From IMG/VR virus record IMGVR_UViG_3300009182_000073, positions 1 through 57,160 of that record: DNA of 57,160 nt; one strand, written 5' to 3'. Position numbers and translations under genes: made by a program. Shown in pieces: positions 1 through 5,287 of this stretch. The notes under the pieces are model-generated. The model was given only the letters and a program-made list of their open reading frames with translations. It did not search any database and was not told where the DNA came from. The DNA is from a virus. Each line of letters opens with the position of its first letter. Within the stretch, counting starts at the first letter, position 1.

Positions 1-146
1 GCCATATCCTCGTGGTAACGCTGTTCGTCTAGATATGCGATACCTTGCTCTACGAGCTCTACGTCTACACCTAGCATAACCGCTATGCTATATGCGTTAT
101 ACCCCTGGTCCATTAGAGGTTCTATATCTATGATCAGATCTTTCAT
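1..146 (-). CDS. small HTH-like protein, C-terminus cut by window edge
   Basis: An ATG at 146 opens a frame of 48 visible codons that runs off the left edge. The visible part is acidic and ends in a predicted helix-turn-helix-like stretch: a helix around NAYSIAVMLGVDVELVEQ, with the IA..L.V(D)...V pattern typical of small DNA-binding bihelices. The same pattern occurs in two other tiny proteins here (5134..5271 and 6225..6392), so they may be paralogues. It is the last visible gene of the leftmost early operon and starts 9 bases after the preceding stop. DNA binding is inferred from pattern only; the function is unknown. Confidence 0.6.
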   Translation of the reverse strand, partial: MKDLIIDIEPLMDQGYNAYSIAVMLGVDVELVEQGIAYLDEQRYHEDM

Positions 147-155
147 GCTATACCC

Positions 156-413
156 TTATGCGTATTCGTAGAACTTAACTGTGGGGTCTAATGCTGTCAA
201 TTGCTTCGCAACTTTGGTCAACTGCTTGTGACGGGCAATAACTGTTGCTCGGGTCAACTCGCCATCGCAGGTCAAGTTCTCAGGGGATAAATCTGAGTCG
301 ATCATATCGGCAATGCGCTGACGGTCTTCTCGAGATGCTAGGCTCAGACCTTTCTTGTTGAATATCGCATTCCACGAGTTCTTTTGATTCACGTACTCTT
401 TGAGTTCTTTCAT
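156..413 (-). CDS. small early protein of unknown function
   Basis: An 85-aa charged protein beginning MKELKEYVNQ. The frame stays open upstream to 470, but the ATG at 413 is preceded by an AAGGAGC ribosome site at good spacing and lies about 20 nt downstream of the expected transcription start, so that start is preferred. No membrane segment or catalytic motif is visible, and it is probably soluble and helical. It is the first gene of the transcript driven by the promoter at 439..467. I do not recognise the family. Confidence 0.75.
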   Translation of the reverse strand: MKELKEYVNQKNSWNAIFNKKGLSLASREDRQRIADMIDSDLSPENLTCDGELTRATVIARHKQLTKVAKQLTALDPTVKFYEYA

Positions 414-438
414 GCTTGCTCCTTTGTTACTATGTCTT

Positions 439-467
439 ATTATAACACCGTTTGGTACGAAAGTCAA
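439..467 (-). promoter_or_regulatory. sigma70-like early promoter
   Basis: On the minus strand TTGACT, 17 bp, TATAAT, followed by the ribosome site and the ATG at 413. A weak stem ACCC(473-476)/GGGT(489-492) lies just upstream of the -35 box. It is one of twelve promoters in the window with exactly 17 bp between the boxes. Confidence 0.85.
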
Positions 468-493
468 CAATAACCCTTTGGGATACTGGGGTA

Positions 494-522
494 TTGACTC
501 CTGCCCCTTTTGGTGTTATAAT
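494..522 (+). promoter_or_regulatory. plus-strand sigma70-like promoter, divergent from 439..467
   Basis: TTGACT (494-499), 17 bp, TATAAT (517-522) on the plus strand, including the GGTGT just before the -10 seen in several minus-strand early promoters. It points into the 3' end of the AAA ATPase gene, antisense to it, and no plus-strand gene with a ribosome site follows. Its role is unclear: an antisense RNA, or a relic of an inverted promoter cassette. Confidence 0.6.
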
Positions 523-1424
523 TACGCACCTTGAGTAATAACATACTTAGCCAAGTTCTTCCAATTGCCACCCTCTGCGCGAATCTTTGTCGTTGCTATC
601 AGAGTACGCAAACTCAAATTCTTGATGCTGTTCATGTTGTCGCGCAAAAAGTTGATTGCGTCTGCTTTGTACGCTGTACTGTATTCCTCGAGAAACTCAG
701 GATCTGCTACAAGCACTTCCATGCGCTCGATCTTTTGACCTTGCGTCATGCTTAGGTCAACGCACATTGCTCGCGAACGAACTGCTTGGTCTAAACGCTC
801 GAGGTCTTTGTTTGAGATGAAAATAATTGTACCTGTGAACTTGAATGACCTGGGCAGATCCTCGTCTTTCATATCTGCGTTCCAGCTGATCCAACGCTCG
901 CCGTATGAGTCAAGAGCGCCTTTAAGCAAATTCAATGCTACGGGGTCTGTCAACACACTGTCACAGTCGTCAAACACTAGCACTTGGCCGTTGCCTTCGA
1001 ACAGCGTACGATACAAGCCCTTTGCTGTAGAGAAGCCTTTAATCACCTTATAAGACTTAGGTGTATTAATGCGAGCACCTACCTCAAACTTAGTGAGGTC
1101 TGTGGTGTCTGCCATGCCGTTGGTCTTAAGAGCTTTCAACACCGTGTGCGTCTTACCCAGGCCGCCTTGACCTGTGATAATTGCTGATGCGATTGTCTTT
1201 TTAGCGACCATGCCGACCATCTGCTCTACGAATTCAAAGCGCTCGTTGATACCAAATTCGGATGCCTTCTCAGTCACATCGTTCTGCACCTGACCTACCA
1301 CAAAGCCCAGCTTTGCTAACTGGTCTTTTACATAAGATTCGTGTCGTGAGCGTGATACCATTTTGCCATCTACGAAACCCTCGAAACGATTCTTGGTGCT
1401 GTTGAACTTGACTGCTATTTCCAT
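522..1424 (-). CDS. AAA+ family ATPase
   Basis: A 300-aa P-loop ATPase. Visible motifs are Walker A GQGGLGKT (residues 85-92), Walker B VLVFDD (148-153), a sensor-1-like IIFISN (N205) and a probable arginine finger in AVRSRAM (R216/R218). The N-terminal 60 residues are a separate small domain. The ATG at 1424 follows an AAAGGAAAC site; the frame extends eight codons further without a better start. The size and motif layout match stand-alone phage AAA+ ATPases. The substrate cannot be deduced; remodelling of host or phage protein-DNA complexes is a guess. It is transcribed alone from the promoter at 1455..1483. Confidence 0.85.
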   Translation of the reverse strand: MEIAVKFNSTKNRFEGFVDGKMVSRSRHESYVKDQLAKLGFVVGQVQNDVTEKASEFGINERFEFVEQMVGMVAKKTIASAIITGQGGLGKTHTVLKALKTNGMADTTDLTKFEVGARINTPKSYKVIKGFSTAKGLYRTLFEGNGQVLVFDDCDSVLTDPVALNLLKGALDSYGERWISWNADMKDEDLPRSFKFTGTIIFISNKDLERLDQAVRSRAMCVDLSMTQGQKIERMEVLVADPEFLEEYSTAYKADAINFLRDNMNSIKNLSLRTLIATTKIRAEGGNWKNLAKYVITQGA

Positions 1425-1454
1425 TTTGTTTCCTTTTTGCTGTAACATGTCTTA

Positions 1455-1483
1455 ATTATATGTGCTTTTGATTAAGCTGTCAA
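1455..1483 (-). promoter_or_regulatory. sigma70-like early promoter for the AAA ATPase
   Basis: Minus strand TTGACA (1483-1478), 17 bp, TATAAT (1460-1455). The -35 box contains the TGA stop codon (1482-1480) of the upstream gene, so gene end and promoter are fused. Confidence 0.85.
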
Positions 1484-1665
1484 CCAAAAACCCTTTGAGC
1501 ATCAGGGTCATTCTCATAATACTCATTCTCGGCATCTTCGAATATAGCGTTGGTCTCAGACCAGAGCTCTAGCTCGCTGACATCTATAGTGGGTCTGGTC
1601 TCATATAAGCATCCTAAGACCATACTGATTTGAGTATCAGTTAATTGTATTGTTACTTTTCTCAT
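1480..1665 (-). CDS. small acidic protein of unknown function
   Basis: A 61-aa protein, MRKVTIQLTD..., with a basic beta-like start and a very acidic C-terminal half (EDAENEYYENDPDAQ). The start ATG at 1665 overlaps the preceding stop as ATGA, so translation is probably coupled to 1662..1817. Its own stop codon is embedded in the next promoter. No known family is recognised; a nucleic-acid-mimic or regulatory role would be speculation. Confidence 0.7.
   Translation of the reverse strand: MRKVTIQLTDTQISMVLGCLYETRPTIDVSELELWSETNAIFEDAENEYYENDPDAQRVFG
1490..1508 (-). terminator. intrinsic terminator-like hairpin ahead of a promoter
   Basis: On the minus strand ACCCT, a 9-nt loop, AGGGT, then TTTTT, just before the -35 box at 1478..1483. 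It lies within the last codons of the gene at 1480..1665. This is a stem-loop plus promoter (PeSL-like) arrangement. Confidence 0.6.
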
Positions 1666-1817
1666 AGTGATTCCTCATATACAATTTCGTCTATAGCACA
1701 TGCTAAAGCATTAAACGCATTTTGCACAGCATCATTTTCGTCTAAACCGAGTTCGTCTAAAGCATTTTGCACGCTAATTAATAAGCTGTCTAATTGTTGT
1801 TTTTGTAAATTTTGCAT
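1662..1817 (-). CDS. small acidic helical protein
   Basis: A 51-aa protein beginning MQNLQKQQLDSLLISVQ. The longer frame back to 1922 is not used here because the ATG at 1817 follows a GGAAAC ribosome site and lies about 20 nt downstream of the promoter at 1845..1873. The sequence is predicted helical and amphipathic, rich in Asp, Glu and Leu, with one Cys. It is the first gene of a two-gene early operon with 1480..1665 (ATGA overlap). Function unknown. Confidence 0.7.
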   Translation of the reverse strand: MQNLQKQQLDSLLISVQNALDELGLDENDAVQNAFNALACAIDEIVYEESL

Positions 1818-1844
1818 TTTGTTTCCTTTTCTTAATATGCCTCT

Positions 1845-1873
1845 ATTATAGCACAATTTGGTGAACCTGTCAA
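1845..1873 (-). promoter_or_regulatory. sigma70-like early promoter
   Basis: Minus strand TTGACA, 17 bp, TATAAT with TGC just before the -10 (extended -10). It drives 1662..1817 and 1480..1665. Confidence 0.85.
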
Positions 1874-1878
1874 CCAAT

Positions 1879-1899
1879 AACCCTATACCCTTACGGGTT
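1879..1899 (-). terminator. stem-loop ahead of promoter
   Basis: AACCC (1879-1883) can pair with GGGTT (1895-1899), or ACCC (1887-1890) with GGGT (1895-1898). It lies between the stop at 1906 and the -35 box at 1868-1873. The downstream run is ATTGG rather than poly-T, so termination strength is uncertain. Confidence 0.4.
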
Positions 1900-1905
1900 A
1901 TAATG

Positions 1906-2082
1906 TTACTTGCTATAATCATCTACAAAATGCATCAGCTCCTCGTAAACGCACTCATATGCATCTGTCATTACGCTATCCAAATCATCATAGTTATCAC
2001 TACAATATTTGACTGCTTCTGTAATTGAGAGACCGTTGTCTCTAGCAAAATTTGCAAATACTACTAGGGGATGCTTACTCAT
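1906..2082 (-). CDS. small early protein of unknown function
   Basis: A 58-aa protein, MSKHPLVVFANFARDNG..., with a ribosome site AAAAGGAAATTAAAA before the ATG at 2082 and its own promoter at 2117..2145. It has a hydrophobic N-terminal strand, then an acidic helical C-terminus (DDLDSVMTDAYECVYEELM) with two Cys. No family is recognised. The single-gene transcription unit, bounded by stem-loops on both sides, is typical of exchangeable early genes of T4-type phages. Confidence 0.75.
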   Translation of the reverse strand: MSKHPLVVFANFARDNGLSITEAVKYCSDNYDDLDSVMTDAYECVYEELMHFVDDYSK

Positions 2083-2116
2083 TTTTAATTTCCTTTTCTT
2101 TTCTTAATATGCCGCT

Positions 2117-2145
2117 ATTATAGCACATTCTGACCAAACCGTCAA
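2117..2145 (-). promoter_or_regulatory. sigma70-like early promoter
   Basis: Minus strand TTGACG, 17 bp, TATAAT with an upstream TGC (extended -10). It drives 1906..2082. Confidence 0.85.
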
Positions 2146-2151
2146 GCAAAG

Positions 2152-2178
2152 ACCCTATAGCCGAGTAGGACATAGGGT
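2152..2178. terminator. bidirectional terminator-like hairpin
   Basis: A perfect 7-bp stem ACCCTAT (2152-2158)/ATAGGGT (2172-2178) with a 13-nt loop. On the plus strand it is followed by TTTTT and A-rich sequence; on the minus strand by CTTTGC leading straight into a -35 box. It could stop transcripts from both sides. Confidence 0.55.
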
Positions 2179-2224
2179 TTTTAAAAATGCAAAAGAATGC
2201 AAATTGCAAAACTATTGTATGGGG

Positions 2225-2355
2225 GATTCTGATAGGCGATTGCTATAATAGAGAATGCCTATCGGTTCCTGGATTCTGATAGTCTCCGTCTATAATAGAA
2301 GCCGCCTATGGGAAATGCTCTGCAATAGACACAGACTATAATAGTCGCAGGCTAT
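2225..2355. repeat. three ~46-47 bp-spaced TATAATAG repeats with flanking inverted arms
   Basis: TATAATAG occurs at 2244, 2291 and 2337. The first two copies are preceded by an identical GATTCTGATAG (2225-2235, 2272-2282). In copy 1, GATAGGC (2231-2237) and GCCTATC (2257-2263) form a perfect inverted pair around the core. Copies 2 and 3 keep shortened arms (GATAG/CTAT and ATAG/CTAT). Confidence 0.7.
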
Positions 2356-2429
2356 GAGGTTTTGATTTCAAATTTAAAAAATTAATAATAAACTCCGGGA
2401 TTCTTCACCATATACACACTTTTACGCCA

Positions 2430-2437
2430 TATAAATA
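2430..2437 (+). promoter_or_regulatory. T4-type late promoter octamer, plus strand
   Basis: TATAAATA on the plus strand inside the gene-free region. No plus-strand gene follows, so either it is fortuitous in this AT-rich DNA or it makes a non-coding or antisense transcript. Confidence 0.3.
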
Positions 2438-2551
2438 CCGTCTAATATAGGCTCGATTATACGAGCTCTTGCGAGTTCTAGATAATGCAAATCACGATTC
2501 TAGCAGCATCTTATATTGCGTTTAACTATTATAGCAACATAATACTTAACT

Positions 2552-2701
2552 CTACATTCCATGTCTTGAGGCAACTTTTCGATCCATCTCTGAGCGCAAC
2601 TCTGTAGGCAACTCTATACGTGATCCTATAGCCATGCCTATACCGTATCCTAATAGAAACCCTATAAAAAGGCCTAATACTATGCACATAACGTATTCCA
2701 T
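2552..2701 (-). CDS. small membrane protein with glycine-zipper helix
   Basis: A 49-aa protein, MEYVMCIVLGLFIG..., found by reading the minus strand directly. Residues 4-27 form one transmembrane helix with GxxxG-type spacing (GLFIGFLLGYGIGMAIG), followed by a charged tail (RIELPTELRSEMDRK). Glycine-zipper helices often oligomerise; a role in membrane modification or lysis timing is possible but not shown. It is the last gene of a chain of tiny overlapping genes running from 4020 down to 2552. Confidence 0.65.
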   Translation of the reverse strand: MEYVMCIVLGLFIGFLLGYGIGMAIGSRIELPTELRSEMDRKVASRHGM

Positions 2702-2702
2702 A

Positions 2703-2741
2703 TTATAAAGTACTTTCTAGTTCTTTGATTCGATTGTTCAT
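2703..2741 (-). CDS. possible 12-codon mini-ORF
   Basis: ATG at 2741, two bases after the TAA at 2743-2745, encoding MNNRIKELESTL then TAA. It fits exactly between two real genes in a tightly packed operon. It may be a leader peptide, a gene remnant or chance. There is no independent support beyond position and frame. Confidence 0.25.
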   Translation of the reverse strand: MNNRIKELESTL

Positions 2742-2742
2742 A

Positions 2743-2877
2743 TTATCCCCAAATACTTTGATATATTGCGTAGAAAAAGACAAACATGGTCATAAAGAAA
2801 AGCAAAGGTTGCAATATGATAAACCATAAGAACATTATGATAAAATCCGGGTTTAAATATTTTAAATATTTTTTCAT
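2743..2877 (-). CDS. small two-helix membrane protein
   Basis: A 44-aa protein, MKKYLKYLNPDFIIMFLWF..., dominated by hydrophobic residues from about 12 to 38, long enough for one long or two short membrane helices, with a basic N-terminus predicted to stay inside. The ATG at 2877 overlaps the stop of 2874..3056 as ATGA. It belongs to a run of three consecutive tiny membrane or exported proteins. Function unknown. Confidence 0.6.
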   Translation of the reverse strand: MKKYLKYLNPDFIIMFLWFIILQPLLFFMTMFVFFYAIYQSIWG

Positions 2878-3056
2878 TTTTCAATCCTTACACATCGCAT
2901 ATTCACATATCCTTTTTTACCCTTTGCATCCGCTTCAAATGCACGAATAGCCTGTTCACATTTTTCAAAGGTATTAAATTCCATTGTGGGAATCACTGTA
3001 TTGGTAAAATGCCCATTACTGTTTAACACAATCAAAACAAATACAATAGTGTTCAT
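2874..3056 (-). CDS. small exported or membrane-anchored two-cysteine protein
   Basis: A 60-aa protein. A hydrophobic N-terminal strand or signal-like segment (MNTIVFVLIVLNSN) is followed by a short domain, F.TFEKCEQAIRAFEA...NMRCVRIEK, whose two Cys could form a disulfide. It resembles 4090..4284 in layout (hydrophobic start, F/W..C in a helix, second Cys near the end), so the two may be distant paralogues. It overlaps both neighbours as ATGA. The export prediction and relationship are inferences. Confidence 0.65.
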   Translation of the reverse strand: MNTIVFVLIVLNSNGHFTNTVIPTMEFNTFEKCEQAIRAFEADAKGKKGYVNMRCVRIEK

Positions 3057-3193
3057 TCTTCAAACTCCAAAAAGATATAGTATGGTACTATTAGTATACC
3101 TGTTATCGTCATCAATGCGATGCCGGCCATTAGGTATACTAGATAAAATGGTGTTAGTACCCATTCAATTAAATCAACATCAAGACTCATCAT
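3053..3193 (-). CDS. small membrane protein
   Basis: A 46-aa protein starting at tandem ATG codons (3193 and 3190), directly after the TAA of 3194..3625. Residues about 8-41 are hydrophobic (EWVLTPFYLVYLMAG, then IALMTITGILIVPYYIF), suggesting two membrane passes with an acidic C-terminus LEFEE. The stop overlaps the next start as ATGA. Function unknown. Confidence 0.65.
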   Translation of the reverse strand: MMSLDVDLIEWVLTPFYLVYLMAGIALMTITGILIVPYYIFLEFEE

Positions 3194-3625
3194 TTACTCC
3201 CAAGTTCTATGAACTTCTGCAATATGCTCAAGTCCATCATATTCTTCAACAGTATATTCAACACCGTCAGGAATATCCACAACTCTCAGGTTGGCGCAAT
3301 GACCATTGGCAACATCACCTAGTTCTTCAACTACTTGGGCCAATACTGGGTCGTGACGTTCAATATCTCGTTCATAAAACGATTGTTCAGAACACAATTT
3401 ATTATATGCTTGGCGATCATTCATAGGCATTGCATAAAATGCTTCACCTTCTTTTCTCTCAACACGATCTTCTGATTTTACCAACCAATAGGTCCAGAAT
3501 CCCCAATAACTTTTATCCTGTTCTGGGTAAACAACAATATCTTTAATTTCAAGATATCGCATAACAGCTTCGTGACTCAAGTTAAAGCCACCATAACATT
3601 TATTGATTACTACTTTCATTATCAA
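3194..3625 (-). CDS. conserved phage protein of unknown function
   Basis: A 143-aa protein; the start may be ATG 3625 (ATGA overlap with the gene before) or ATG 3619, which gives MKVVINKCYGGFNLS. From memory it looks like a widespread phage and mobile-element hypothetical family with this MKVVINKC.GGF.LS opening and the C-terminal motif DPVLAQVVEELGDVANG followed by VEYTVEEYDG. No enzymatic motif is recognised. It is the second gene of the operon starting at the promoter 4047..4075. Confidence 0.8.
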   Translation of the reverse strand: MIMKVVINKCYGGFNLSHEAVMRYLEIKDIVVYPEQDKSYWGFWTYWLVKSEDRVERKEGEAFYAMPMNDRQAYNKLCSEQSFYERDIERHDPVLAQVVEELGDVANGHCANLRVVDIPDGVEYTVEEYDGLEHIAEVHRTWE

Positions 3626-4020
3626 TCTCCAAAAACTGTTCCACGTTGTTGCTCATAATCATAGAATGCTACTAGCTTAGCTGGCTCGTTATTTTCTGGC
3701 TTAGCATAATAAACAGTTAAGCCACCTAGATCACGCGATGCATAAAACTGCGTCTCGTTAAAAATAGTAAGTTCAGCTAACACTTCTAGCTCATCAGAAT
3801 ACTCACGATCGCTGTAGTCTATAGTATAGACTTTAGTGTTATTAATTTTCTCAGATTCTTTGTCAGTTATTTGATGCACAATGTTGCCCTCGTTTACGTT
3901 GGTCTGAAGTTTGTTGAATGCATAATACAAATGCTTCACGTCTGCATCGTCAGAGTACTTGCCATATACTTTGTCGATAGCTGAAAACATATACTGAAAG
4001 TGTTGTTGCTGTGTCTGCAT
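3622..4020 (-). CDS. early protein of unknown function
   Basis: A 132-aa acidic, soluble-looking protein, MQTQQQHFQYMFSAIDK.... The start at 4020 is supported by a GGAG site 6 nt upstream and the promoter at 4047..4075. It looks like a mixed alpha/beta fold with several Tyr- and Asp-rich strands; no motif is recognised. It is the first gene of a five- or six-gene operon (down to 2552) in which most neighbours overlap by four bases. Confidence 0.75.
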   Translation of the reverse strand: MQTQQQHFQYMFSAIDKVYGKYSDDADVKHLYYAFNKLQTNVNEGNIVHQITDKESEKINNTKVYTIDYSDREYSDELEVLAELTIFNETQFYASRDLGGLTVYYAKPENNEPAKLVAFYDYEQQRGTVFGD

Positions 4021-4046
4021 AGTATTCTCCGAGTTGCTAGATCTTA

Positions 4047-4075
4047 ATTATAACACCTTTGGCATTCTATGTCAA
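4047..4075 (-). promoter_or_regulatory. sigma70-like early promoter
   Basis: Minus strand TTGACA, 17 bp, TATAAT. It precedes 3622..4020 and its downstream operon. No convincing hairpin precedes the -35 box here. Confidence 0.85.
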
Positions 4076-4089
4076 GCGCTTTCTAGCAT

Positions 4090-4284
4090 TCAATCTCTAT
4101 CCACTCCAACGCAGATATAGGACTTTCGGTTATCCTGATTTTTCTTGGACAACCGTTTTTCCTCTCTAAAGCATTCTGTCCAATTATCATAATACTTTAG
4201 TGGTTCATACCTAAGATCAACCTTTTGAGTTGTTGGATCCTGTGTAAGAATGGCTACTACTAATACTATATCTGGAAAAATCAT
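4090..4284 (-). CDS. small two-cysteine protein, possibly exported
   Basis: A 64-aa protein if it starts at the ATG at 4284, just after the stop of 4289..4516. The frame is open to 4383 (MIYTARHWILL...), which would add a longer hydrophobic leader but overlap the upstream gene by 95 bases. The sequence has a hydrophobic strand (PDIVLVVAILTQ) and then Y.NWTECFREEKRL...SYICVGVDRD, similar in layout to 2874..3056. Start uncertain; function unknown. Confidence 0.55.
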   Translation of the reverse strand: MIFPDIVLVVAILTQDPTTQKVDLRYEPLKYYDNWTECFREEKRLSKKNQDNRKSYICVGVDRD

Positions 4285-4288
4285 ATTG

Positions 4289-4516
4289 TTAAATGTAAAA
4301 ACATTCTCCGCGTTTGTCTGCACCGATAGAATCATACACATACTCACGGACAACAGTATCCAATGCCTCGCCGTATAGATCATGGTTGCTATCTGCTAAT
4401 TGCACAAGTTCTTCGTATGTTTGTGCCCAAGTATAATTATTTTGTATTGCTCGCAACACAATGCCGTGAATTTCGTTGTTGCCTTCAGGTGAATACATTC
4501 CGTAATTGTTTACCAT
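4289..4516 (-). CDS. small conserved phage protein
   Basis: A 75-aa protein, MVNNYGMYSPEGNNEIHG.... The ATG at 4516 follows a GGAATTGGC site and overlaps the upstream stop (4510-4512). From memory, small proteins with this MVNNYGM(Y/F)SPEGN opening occur in many phages. It is predicted to be helical and acidic. Function unknown. Confidence 0.75.
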   Translation of the reverse strand: MVNNYGMYSPEGNNEIHGIVLRAIQNNYTWAQTYEELVQLADSNHDLYGEALDTVVREYVYDSIGADKRGECFYI

Positions 4517-4824
4517 GCCAATTCCTTTGCTTTAAATCTGATCTGACCTTCATACTCAAACTGAGACTTCTCAAAGTCTGTCATATAGTCGTTATCAACC
4601 AATTCCCATCCCATCACCTCACGGCGAAAGTATTCGCTGTTCTCTTCAATCTGACTGCGAAGAGCCATGACCGCTTCGGTGGCTTCTTTCTCACCGCCTT
4701 TAAACTTGGGCACAAAGAAGTCTTCGCCACCTTTGAACTTCCAATACTGGGGGCACTCACCTTTGCCGTCCCAATCATGTGCGCCATAGTTCTCTTGATC
4801 CTGTGTCCAAATGTGCAATTTCAT
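4510..4824 (-). CDS. conserved phage protein, MKLHIWTQ type
   Basis: A 104-aa protein. The ATG at 4824 follows AAAAAGGAACA and lies about 24 nt from the expected transcription start, so it is preferred to the longer frame up to 4875. The motif GAHDWDGKGECPQYWKFKGG (residues 15-34) is shared with a family of phage hypotheticals I recall, with no known activity. First gene of the operon from promoter 4855..4883. Confidence 0.75.
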   Translation of the reverse strand: MKLHIWTQDQENYGAHDWDGKGECPQYWKFKGGEDFFVPKFKGGEKEATEAVMALRSQIEENSEYFRREVMGWELVDNDYMTDFEKSQFEYEGQIRFKAKELAW

Positions 4825-4854
4825 TGTCTGTTCCTTTTTGCTGTTCATGTCATT

Positions 4855-4883
4855 ATTATAACACCTTTTGGTCAACCAGTCAA
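4855..4883 (-). promoter_or_regulatory. sigma70-like early promoter
   Basis: Minus strand TTGACT, 17 bp, TATAAT. The U-run of the terminator hairpin at 4888..4908 runs directly into the -35 box. Confidence 0.85.
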
Positions 4884-4887
4884 GAAA

Positions 4888-4908
4888 AACCCTGCACAGA
4901 GCAGGGTT
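4888..4908 (-). terminator. intrinsic terminator fused to promoter
   Basis: A perfect 8-bp stem AACCCTGC (4888-4895)/GCAGGGTT (4901-4908), 5-nt loop, followed on the minus strand by TTTTTC. It is the clearest stem-loop plus promoter cassette in the window. Confidence 0.8.
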
Positions 4909-4921
4909 ACTATAGGTAATA

Positions 4922-4938
4922 AAAAGGTTTTACCTTTT
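4922..4938 (-). terminator. hairpin over a stop codon, duplicated at 7333..7349
   Basis: AAAAGGT-TTT-ACCTTTT stem with a T-run (TTTTATTA) on the minus strand. It overlaps the TAA (4937-4939) of the gene 4937..5137. The surrounding 26 bp (4915..4940) recur identically at 7326..7351. Confidence 0.65.
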
Positions 4939-5137
4939 AGAGATACGTATCTATTTGAGATCCCTTAGCTCTAATAGCTTGTATAAAGGCTCTTTGTGTA
5001 TAAATGATGTCTGCAACTGTCGCGACGAATTGCGTATTTTGCACTTCCACTCTTTCAGGTAAAGAATGTGCATCTGTACGTCTAAGTTCAGTCACAAGGT
5101 TAATAGTAGGGACAACTTCTGCAGAATGAATTCTCAT
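4937..5137 (-). CDS. small protein of unknown function
   Basis: A 66-aa protein, MRIHSAEVVPTINLVTEL.... Its ATG overlaps the stop of 5134..5271 (ATGA) and its own stop codon is part of a terminator stem. It has an N-terminal beta-like region and a helical C-terminal half (ADIIYTQRAFIQAIRAKG). No family is recognised. Confidence 0.65.
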   Translation of the reverse strand: MRIHSAEVVPTINLVTELRRTDAHSLPERVEVQNTQFVATVADIIYTQRAFIQAIRAKGSQIDTYL

Positions 5138-5271
5138 GTTATAATTTCTTTTATAATATCTAATGCTATACGAACTGTGTCTAAATCTACGTTTAGACTG
5201 GCAGCAATTTCTAGTACATCAAATTTACGTTCAAATAGCTCTCTAATTTGATTTAATAGGTCTCTTTTCAT
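5134..5271 (-). CDS. mini helix-turn-helix-like protein
   Basis: A 45-aa protein, MKRDLLNQIRELFERKF..., with a clear AAAGGAATTTACA site before the ATG at 5271. Residues 18-40 (DVLEIAASLNVDLDTVRIAL) match a helix-turn-helix: a first helix with IAASL, a turn at NVD and a recognition helix from LDTV. It pairs by pattern with 1..146 and 6225..6392. Probable DNA-binding regulator or decoy; inferred only. Confidence 0.65.
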   Translation of the reverse strand: MKRDLLNQIRELFERKFDVLEIAASLNVDLDTVRIALDIIKEIIT

Positions 5272-5287
5272 TGTAAATTCCTTTTAG

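Larger units (their letters stand above)
2179..2551. other. gene-free regulatory region with repeats
   Basis: No credible ORF with a ribosome site was found on either strand. The stretch holds three palindromic TATAATAG repeats (2225-2355), a plus-strand T4-like late octamer (2430..2437), an inverted repeat GCTCG-ATTATA-CGAGC (2451..2466) and a minus-strand extended -10 (TGCTATAAT) near 2530. It is the longest non-coding stretch in the window. It could be an origin, a regulatory hub or a small-RNA locus. Confidence 0.5.

Noticed and set aside
531-1187. Plus-strand ORFs downstream of the promoter at 494..522
   Set aside because: They have no ribosome site and no protein-like composition, and lie exactly antisense to the AAA ATPase gene.
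2179-2551. tRNA or structured-RNA gene in the gene-free region
   Set aside because: No cloverleaf, T-loop or acceptor-stem pairing could be found; only short hairpins and promoter-like repeats.
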